Source of the DNA: Enterovibrio norvegicus DSM 15893
GTDB lineage: Bacteria > Pseudomonadota > Gammaproteobacteria > Enterobacterales > Vibrionaceae
Direction of reading: 5' to 3'
Assembly (NCBI RefSeq): GCF_900115495.1
Contig: NZ_FOWR01000019.1
Coordinates: 35,281-99,280 of the forward strand
Length of the DNA: 64,000 bases
Made by a program: the position numbers and the translations under genes. The notes under the pieces are model-generated. The model was not told where the DNA came from and searched no databases. It saw nothing but the letters and a program-made list of their open reading frames with translations. This document shows positions 58,723-64,000 of the stretch, piece by piece (positions within the stretch are counted from its first letter, which is position 1; each line of letters starts with the position of its first letter).

Positions 58723-58727
58723 GAATT

Positions 58728-59099
58728 ATGGAACAAAATCATCAATCTGAGCGTAAATTTCTCCTCCTCGCGGTCATCGCGGGTTTATGTGGCAGTGCGA
58801 CATTGTCGACACTGTTCGTTGATGGCGTAGCATTCTCGATTTTTCCAATAATCGCGTTTGTTTTGTCTATCTACTGTTTCTACCAGCAACACCTCACACA
58901 ACCTCTTACCGAAGGCACGCCGCTTATCGCGTTTGCGTGTTTCTTAGTCGGTGCGTTCGGATACTCGGCATTTGTACGTATGCAAATGCCCGACATCGGC
59001 GGTAATTTCTTCTCTATCATTGTCACCATGATCCTCGCGTTTTGGATTTTCCATCGCATGGGTTGGTTGAAAGGGAAAAAAGAAGCCGTTGAAGAATAA
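58728..59099 (+). CDS. yijD: YijD family inner-membrane protein (DUF1422)
   Basis: A 123-residue membrane protein with about four helices (LLLAVIAGLCGSATL, FSIFPIIAFVLSIYCFY, LIAFACFLVGAFGYSAF, FFSIIVTMILAFWIFHRM). It belongs to DUF1422; the role is unknown. It follows fabR by five bases, as in E. coli. Confidence 0.9.
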   Translation: MEQNHQSERKFLLLAVIAGLCGSATLSTLFVDGVAFSIFPIIAFVLSIYCFYQQHLTQPLTEGTPLIAFACFLVGAFGYSAFVRMQMPDIGGNFFSIIVTMILAFWIFHRMGWLKGKKEAVEE

Positions 59100-59124
59100 G
59101 CGATCGAGTCTGTTCGACTAAACG

Positions 59125-59153
59125 CAAAAAAGGAGCCTAAGGCTCCTTTTTTA
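59125..59153. terminator. Bidirectional terminator between yijD and trmA
   Basis: AAGGAGCC-TAA-GGCTCCTT with A-run and T-run. Confidence 0.9.
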
Positions 59154-59172
59154 TTGCATCGCGTTTGCTGTT

Positions 59173-60279
59173 TTATTTACGTTCCAGCATGACACCCGCT
59201 TCCATATGATGGGTGTATGGGAATTGGTCAAACAGTGCGAAACGAGAAACGCGGTGTGTTTCAGAAAGAATCTCAAGGTTCTCTTTTAGCGTTTCTGGGT
59301 TGCAAGAAATGTAGAGAATACGGTCGTAGGTTTGAACCATACGGCACGTTCCTTCGTCCATGCCTGAGCGTGGTGGGTCAACAAAGATGGTGTTGCAGTT
59401 ATAGCTTTTTAGATCAACATTCGCTTGCTGTAGACGGCGAAACTCGCGCTTACCTTCCATCGCTTCCGTAAACTCTTCTGCAGACATACGGATGATTTGT
59501 ACGTTGTCAGCGTTGTTTGCTGCAATGTTGAATTGCGCGGATTCCACTGACGGCTTCGCCAATTCAGTCGCCAAGACGCGCTCGAAGTTGTGTGCCAGTG
59601 CCAATGAAAAGTTGCCGTTACCGCAGTAAAGTTCAAGCAGGTCACCCGTGCTGTCTTGGGTGCAGTCTACTGCCCATTCCAACATCTTCTCTGCGACTTT
59701 GCCGTTTGGCTGCGTGAAGCTGTTTTCGATTTGTTGGTAAGTCAGCGTGCGATCGTGAACTGTCAACTTTTCAAGTACGTAGTCTCGATCGATGATGATT
59801 TTTTGCTTACGAGCGCGACCAATCAGGTTCAGGTTAAACCCTTCATCATTTAGGCTTTGCTTCAGCTCACGCGCGTTCTTCTCCCACTCTTCATCCAATT
59901 GACGGTGATAAAGCATGGAGACCAGCACTTCACCGCTCAATGTAGAGAGGAAGTCGACTTGGAAAAGCTTACGGCGCAGGCTTTCGATAGGCTTAATTGC
60001 GTCGACCAAGAGAGGCATCAGATCATTGATGATGCGGCTCGCTTGTGGAAATTCATCCACGCGATATTTTTCCTTCGTCTCTTGGTTGAACATGATGTAA
60101 TAGAGATCATCCCCTTCATGCCAGACGCGAAACTCTGCACGCATACGATAGTGCTTGTCTGGAGACGGAAACACCTCGAGCTCAGGCGTGTTGAACGCGC
60201 TAAATGCCTCATTCATGCGGGCAATTTTCTCGTCCAGCTGTGCCTGATACTGGCGGGTGTCAATCAGGGTGTTGCTCAT
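59173..60279 (-). CDS. trmA: tRNA (uracil-5-)-methyltransferase TrmA
   Basis: TrmA makes m5U54 in the T-loop of tRNA. The 368-residue protein has the SAM site [29 protein letters not shown], the nucleophilic Cys in [10 protein letters not shown], and the catalytic Glu in [12 protein letters not shown]. The ATG follows AGGTAAT. Convergent with yijD. Confidence 0.95.
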   Translation of the reverse strand: MSNTLIDTRQYQAQLDEKIARMNEAFSAFNTPELEVFPSPDKHYRMRAEFRVWHEGDDLYYIMFNQETKEKYRVDEFPQASRIINDLMPLLVDAIKPIESLRRKLFQVDFLSTLSGEVLVSMLYHRQLDEEWEKNARELKQSLNDEGFNLNLIGRARKQKIIIDRDYVLEKLTVHDRTLTYQQIENSFTQPNGKVAEKMLEWAVDCTQDSTGDLLELYCGNGNFSLALAHNFERVLATELAKPSVESAQFNIAANNADNVQIIRMSAEEFTEAMEGKREFRRLQQANVDLKSYNCNTIFVDPPRSGMDEGTCRMVQTYDRILYISCNPETLKENLEILSETHRVSRFALFDQFPYTHHMEAGVMLERK

Positions 60280-60437
60280 ATTACCTAACCTGCGTAACTA
60301 AAAATGAGCGCAAATTGTAAGTAGCCCATCCATATTGTCCAGCCTTTTCGCTGACTTTTTCGCCAATCGGACAATGTGGCAGCGTAAATTCAGTGCATAG
60401 GATAATATTGGCGCAGTTTGCTATGGCAGGAATGATC

Positions 60438-60965
60438 ATGACCTTTCGAAAACCCAAAAACCGTAAAGAAATTTGCTATCCCTTCATCTATGAATCTGCG
60501 TTGACGTGCGACTATGAGGTGCATACCGATGAGTTGTGCAGTTTGGTCGGTATGGTGTTGGCGCAAATGCCCGAGGGGTTTGATGATGTGGTGGCAGATC
60601 TTGAAATGCTTCATCCGAAGATTTATCACCTTAATGGGTCGGTACGTGGGAAGACGGCAATCTTCGAAGAAGATCTTGAATGGCTTCACGCGCGCTATGA
60701 CTATTACAACGAAGCGAGTAAAGGGCGAATCTCTCGTTTCGTATTGCCTCGTGGCCCTGTTGCTGTGATGGCGTTGCACCAATGCCGTACAGGGGCGAAG
60801 AAAACGGTCCGTTTGCTGCACCGTTTGGATGAGTCGGGGGTGACGTTTGAACCTGAACTGCCACGCTTTGCAAATCTTCTCGCCAATTTCTTCTTTGTGT
60901 TAACCGTCTATATAAAGATGAAATTGGATGTGGAAGAAGTCGATTTCGTCAGCCTTAGTTACTAG
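60438..60965 (+). CDS. Cobalamin adenosyltransferase-like protein (PduO fold)
   Basis: A 175-residue protein resembling PduO-type ATP:cob(I)alamin adenosyltransferase, which converts B12 to adenosylcobalamin. Family parts are TDELCSLVGMVLAQMP, SRFVLPRGPVAVMALHQCRT, and LPRFANLLANFFFVLT. The usual N-terminal ATP loop (TxTGDxGxT) is not present: the N-terminus reads MTFRKPKNRKEICYPFIYES. So activity is uncertain. I choose ATG 60438 with AGGA six bases upstream. The next gene is btuB behind a B12 riboswitch, which supports a B12-related role. Confidence 0.72.
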   Translation: MTFRKPKNRKEICYPFIYESALTCDYEVHTDELCSLVGMVLAQMPEGFDDVVADLEMLHPKIYHLNGSVRGKTAIFEEDLEWLHARYDYYNEASKGRISRFVLPRGPVAVMALHQCRTGAKKTVRLLHRLDESGVTFEPELPRFANLLANFFFVLTVYIKMKLDVEEVDFVSLSY

Positions 60966-61033
60966 TTTTTTGGTAACACCTCCTCTTCTTTGCGGTCCAA
61001 GTAGGACTCAGATCTCACAATCAAAGTATCAAT

Positions 61034-61069
61034 AGCGCGCTGACTTCACTATAATCGGCGCGCTTTTTA
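61034..61069 (+). terminator. Possible terminator of adenosyltransferase-like gene, overlapping btuB promoter
   Basis: AGCGCGC (61034-61040) and GCGCGCT (61058-61064) could pair across a 17-base loop with T5 after. The loop holds the TATAAT of the btuB promoter, so one segment may serve both jobs. The long loop makes this weak. Confidence 0.4.
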
Positions 61070-61070
61070 C

Positions 61071-61226
61071 TTCCAGCTGGGAATCTGGTGAAAATCCAGA
61101 ACTGGCGCGCAGCGGTAATGAGAAACGAAGGTGACACGGCGAAAGCCAGACACTGTGCTTCTATCTAAGATAGGGTGTGGGAAGTCGTCACTGTAGGCTG
61201 TCTCTAAGTCCGAATATCAGCTGGGT
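61071..61226 (+). promoter_or_regulatory. Cobalamin riboswitch upstream of btuB
   Basis: The leader has the B12 aptamer marks: GGGAATCTGGTGAAAATCC, GAACTGGCGCGCAGCGGTAA, GAGAAACGAAGG, TGTAGGCTGT and a 3' box AAGTCCGAATATCAGC. P1 closes with CCAGCT (61073-61078) and AGCTGG (61219-61224). Upstream is TATAAT at 61050-61055. A palindrome TCAGGAATTCCTGA (61240-61253) may be part of the switch between aptamer and the btuB start. High B12 would block BtuB synthesis. Confidence 0.92.
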
Positions 61227-61284
61227 CACAATATGGTATCAGGAATTCCTGACATCATTAGATACACGCGATTATGGATCTGAT

Positions 61285-63183
61285 ATGTCTCATAAGTATT
61301 GGGTAGCAGGAATGCTGCCAATGGCTGTGTTTGCGCACGCCGAAACAACCACCCCTTCTATCGACGACACTATGGTCGTTACCGCTTCTCGATTTGAACA
61401 GCCTGTCAAAGATGTTATCGCTCCGATTAATGTCGTAACTCGCGACCAAATTGAGCAAAGCCAAGCTAAAACAATGACCGAAGTTCTGCGCAAAATGCCA
61501 GGTGTTGAGGTAACTGTGAATGGTGGCATTGGTCAACAAGCATCTATTTTCATTCGTGGCACAAACTCGACGCATGCTTTGGTATTGATTGATGGTGTTC
61601 GTATGAATCAATCTCTTTCTAGCGGCACGAGTATTAACCGCATCCCACTTAATCAAGTTGAACGAATTGAGTTGATTAGAGGTTCTGGGGCTGCTGTATA
61701 TGGTTCAGATGCTATAGGCGGTGTGCTAAACATCATTACTCGTTCAGAGCGAGGCAGCGAGACTAAAAGTATTACTGTCGGTGCGGGCAGTAATGAGTAC
61801 CGAGAGGGAAATTTCGTTGCGAGCAGTGACATATCTGAAAATGGGCATTTAAAGATCGCAGCTGGCTTCCAAGAAACAGACGGCTTTAATGTAAACCCTC
61901 TACTGGGTCAAAACGATGGCGACAAGCATGGGTTTAATGGTAATCAGTTAATGATTAACTACGAACATTTGCTATCAGAAAATTGGACGGCTTTTGCTTC
62001 AGTGCGTTGGTTTGACAACGATGCTGAATACAACAGATATGACTCCTTTAATGGACCTGGTTATGTTGTTGCTAACGGTAACTCAGAAAGCACGGTTTAT
62101 AATCTTCGCACTGATTTTGTGAGTGAGCAGTTAGCCAGTAGCTGGACATTTAGTCATCAAGAGTCAGCAAATACTGATACTCAACCTAGTGTTGATACTC
62201 CGTTTTCCCTACTTGATATTGATCTCACGACTTTCCAGTGGGCAAACCGACTTACACTATCAGAATCTTTCTCTTTGTTAGCTGGTGCGGATTGGCGTAG
62301 AGAGAAAATGAATGGAAACTCTCGTGATACTGCATTTGATGCTTCATTTACGCCATCTATCGTAACTCACCCTTTCGCTGGAGAAGATCGAGAAATTTAT
62401 GGTGTTTACGGTAGTGCAAACTACGAAATTGGTGACCTCCAGCTTCAAGCAAGTGCTAGACACGATCGTTATGACTCTAGTTATGAAAGCGCAGAGTCTT
62501 TCGATGACTACACCACTTGGAGCTTAGGTGCTGGATATCGCATAGGCGATGAACATCGCGTGACAGCAAGTGTTGGAACTGCATTTAAAGCACCTACATT
62601 TTCTGATCTAGATAGCAATCTATTTCTGGAACCAGAAGAGAGCTTGAATCTAGAGTTGGGCATTAGTGGATTTTACAGTGCGTTTTACTGGCAGCTAGCG
62701 TTCTATGATAATGACGTTGATAACCTAATCTACTACATCAAAGAAAATCAATTTAGTGGCAATAGTTATAATGTAGATGCGCGTATTCGTGGTGTTGAGT
62801 TAGAAACAGGATTCTCTACTGGCCCGGTGTCTCACACAGTAGTGCTTGAATATAAAGATCATGAAGATTCGAAAGGTATTCAGCTCGCGAGACGTGCAAA
62901 AGAAAATGCGAAATGGCTTATGGAGTATGGCATCGATGACTTTGATTTTTCATTGTCGTATTTATACACCGGCAAGCGAATGGATCTACCGAGCCTCGCT
63001 CCTACTGAAGACGATTACCTAGCGGCTTACAGTCTTTGGGATTTCGGTGTTACCTATTGGGCTACTCCTGAAGTCGCTTTAAGAGGCCGAGTTGATAATT
63101 TATTTGATGAAACGTATGAGACTACGGGCGGCTACCCAGCGCCAGAACGCGCTTACTATGTAAGCATGGACTATCGCTTCTAA
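61285..63183 (+). CDS. btuB: TonB-dependent vitamin B12 receptor BtuB
   Basis: BtuB is the outer-membrane B12 transporter powered by TonB. The 632-residue precursor has a signal peptide (MSHKYWVAGMLPMAVFAHA), a TonB box DTMVVTAS near residue 27, a plug domain (VLRKMPGVEVTVNGGIGQQ, FIRGTNSTHALVLIDG, GSDAIGGVLNIITR), and a 22-strand barrel ending in MDYRF with C-terminal Phe. I choose ATG 61285, which gives the signal and lies after the riboswitch; the frame is open upstream through the aptamer. AT-richer than its neighbours. Confidence 0.95.
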   Translation: MSHKYWVAGMLPMAVFAHAETTTPSIDDTMVVTASRFEQPVKDVIAPINVVTRDQIEQSQAKTMTEVLRKMPGVEVTVNGGIGQQASIFIRGTNSTHALVLIDGVRMNQSLSSGTSINRIPLNQVERIELIRGSGAAVYGSDAIGGVLNIITRSERGSETKSITVGAGSNEYREGNFVASSDISENGHLKIAAGFQETDGFNVNPLLGQNDGDKHGFNGNQLMINYEHLLSENWTAFASVRWFDNDAEYNRYDSFNGPGYVVANGNSESTVYNLRTDFVSEQLASSWTFSHQESANTDTQPSVDTPFSLLDIDLTTFQWANRLTLSESFSLLAGADWRREKMNGNSRDTAFDASFTPSIVTHPFAGEDREIYGVYGSANYEIGDLQLQASARHDRYDSSYESAESFDDYTTWSLGAGYRIGDEHRVTASVGTAFKAPTFSDLDSNLFLEPEESLNLELGISGFYSAFYWQLAFYDNDVDNLIYYIKENQFSGNSYNVDARIRGVELETGFSTGPVSHTVVLEYKDHEDSKGIQLARRAKENAKWLMEYGIDDFDFSLSYLYTGKRMDLPSLAPTEDDYLAAYSLWDFGVTYWATPEVALRGRVDNLFDETYETTGGYPAPERAYYVSMDYRF

Positions 63184-63195
63184 GCATTATGTAAG

Positions 63196-63219
63196 AGCCG
63201 CCTACGGGCGGCTTTTTTC
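63196..63219 (+). terminator. Terminator of btuB
   Basis: AGCCGCC-TACG-GGCGGCT and a T-run. Confidence 0.9.
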
Positions 63220-63340
63220 ATCCGAGAACAGCAATGAAAAAACGTGTCATCGTGAGTTGGTCATCAGGCAATTATGTATAAACTATAAAATGTAAACACA
63301 GATCACATGTATTAAGTCATAAAAAATAATAGGTTAGATG

Positions 63341-63359
63341 TTAAGTGATAATCATTTTC
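63341..63359. promoter_or_regulatory. Fur-like box before the recombinase-like ORF
   Basis: TTAAGTGATAATCATTTTC matches 14 of 19 positions of the Fur consensus with a perfect TGATAATCATT core. It lies 68 bases before the ORF at 63427. Whether it serves that ORF is unknown. Confidence 0.35.
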
Positions 63360-63426
63360 TTAAAGGTGAGAATTGCTTGAGATTAAACTAGAATTATAAG
63401 CATAAACTTTTCTGTAAAGGTGAGGC

Positions 63427-63657
63427 ATGCGAGTACGAGTTCATGTGTATCAAATTGATGGAAGAACTAGAGTATCCCTAGTAGATGAGAGCTTCTTACC
63501 GTTTTACCCTTTATGTATTCACCTGGATAGGGAATATGGTGGGAAATCCATCAACTCAAAGAAGTCTGTCGCTCAAGATCTAAGGTTTTTCTGCGAATGG
63601 CTGCACATACAGTCGATTGATATTGAAGACCGAATTGTGTCAGGGAGGATGCTATGA
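63427..63657 (+). pseudogene. N-terminal fragment of a recombinase-like protein, cut by an IS element
   Basis: A 76-codon ORF with a good ribosome site (AAGGTGAGG). Its end INSKKSVAQDLRFFCEWLHI resembles the N-terminal SAM-like DNA-binding part of tyrosine recombinases from mobile elements. The TGA stop lies at the apparent left border of the IS, so the gene probably went on before insertion. The catalytic domain is not in the window. It may be the integrase of a genomic island entering next to btuB. Confidence 0.6.
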
Positions 63658-64000
63658 ATAGCCACCGACTCAGTAGACACCTTTGAGCCTTTCTTCGTAC
63701 TGCTTTTCATACTCTACAGGTGACATTTGGTCGTTGGAACCGTGCCGACGTTTTACGTTGTAGAACATCTCAATATATTCAAAGATATCCATACGTGCTT
63801 CTTCTCTCGTTGAGTAGATTTTTCGCTTGATACGTTCTCGTTTCAATAACTGAAAGAAGCTTTCAGCAACAGCATTGTCATGACAGTTGCCTCTGCGGCT
63901 CATACTTGACTCCAAGCCATGCTGAGTCAGGAATTTATCCCAATCATGACTGGTGTACTGACTGCCCTGATCTGAATGTACAAGCACTTTCTCTTTCGGG
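63655..64000 (-). mobile_element. IS3-family insertion sequence, partial, runs off window
   Basis: The transposase frame on the minus strand and the break in the recombinase ORF mark an IS. The left border probably starts TGAATAGCCACCGACTCAG near 63655, following the TG...CA rule. The other end is outside the window, so inverted repeats and target duplication cannot be checked. Confidence 0.65.
63670..64000 (-). CDS. IS3-family transposase OrfB, C-terminal part
   Basis: The frame is open to the window edge, so this is the C-terminal 109 residues or so of a DDE integrase-core transposase. It shows HSDQGSQYTSHDW (second catalytic Asp), SRRGNCHDNAVAESFFQLLK (catalytic Glu), YIEMFYNVKRRHGSNDQMSP and a short tail, typical of IS3 OrfB. 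The stop is about 13 bases from the IS end. The N-terminal part and OrfA lie beyond the window. Confidence 0.93.
   Translation of the reverse strand, partial: PKEKVLVHSDQGSQYTSHDWDKFLTQHGLESSMSRRGNCHDNAVAESFFQLLKRERIKRKIYSTREEARMDIFEYIEMFYNVKRRHGSNDQMSPVEYEKQYEERLKGVY

Noticed and set aside
1..64000. CRISPR arrays, tRNA or rRNA genes, prophage and known anti-phage gene sets
   Set aside because: I looked for repeat-spacer patterns, tRNA ends and defence domains and saw none within the window.

Overview
This window looks like chromosomal DNA of a marine gammaproteobacterium, most likely in the Vibrionaceae. A Grimontia, Enterovibrio or Salinivibrio-like genome is my best guess, but I cannot settle the genus from sequence alone. 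The evidence is a set of typical origin-side gene neighbourhoods (dapF-DUF484-xerC-yigB, uvrD, recQ, polA-spf-engB, glnA-glnL-glnG, yihY-dtd-yiiD, fabR-yijD-trmA-btuB), a complete gspC-N type II secretion operon, Vibrio-type sRNAs and moderate GC of roughly 50%. Almost all of the DNA is core genome. Only the last ~700 bases are clearly accessory.

Layout. 1-2520: the end of dapF, then DUF484, xerC and yigB on the + strand. 2609-5007: a minus-strand four-gene cassette (DUF2282 peptide, DUF692 oxidase, DUF2063 partner, DoxX protein) that matches the bufferin class of copper-handling modified peptides. It sits between yigB and uvrD, which are neighbours in E. coli. 5401-15958: uvrD, ggt with a DUF2780 gene, rarD, recQ with DUF3630, a queuosine-precursor transporter behind a preQ1-I riboswitch, a GNAT acetyltransferase, ryhB sRNA with a Fur box, and elbB. 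15959-20924: a DnaA-box/GATC-rich intergenic region, polA, Spot 42 RNA, a second probable sRNA, and engB. 21074-25763: cytochrome c4, CsrB-type sRNA, a methyltransferase, yihI, DUF2489, hemN and a 37-codon small ORF. 25917-34614: add, the nitrogen regulators glnG/glnL, a DUF4124 gene, glnA with sigma-54 promoter and NtrC sites, typA and a GlsB-like membrane protein. 34784-43331: DUF2959 lipoprotein, yihY, dtd, a yiiD/fabY-type fusion, an AsmA-like protein, pckA, hslO and hslR. 43599-54786: the gspC-N operon. 54810-63183: nudE, cysQ, sthA, fabR, yijD, trmA, a divergent cobalamin-adenosyltransferase-like gene, a cobalamin riboswitch and btuB. 63427-64000: a truncated recombinase-like ORF abutting an IS3-family element that runs off the window.

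RNA control is unusually visible here. Four recognisable regulatory RNAs (RyhB, Spot 42, CsrB, and a Spot 42-neighbour candidate) and two riboswitches (preQ1-I and cobalamin) can be placed with start, terminator or conserved core. Protein operators can also be read directly: a Fur box at ryhB, NtrC sites at glnA and glnL, a sigma-54 promoter at glnA, and a probable LexA box at uvrD.

The most interesting items for follow-up are the bufferin-like cassette with no sigma factor gene beside it, the tandem 12-bp GATC repeat between DnaA-box-like sites upstream of polA, the second sRNA gene with a perfect 10-bp inverted repeat at its promoter, the adenosyltransferase-like protein lacking the usual N-terminal ATP motif beside the B12 riboswitch, and the IS-truncated recombinase gene at the right edge. 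All functional calls come from reading the sequence and knowledge of families; no database search was run.
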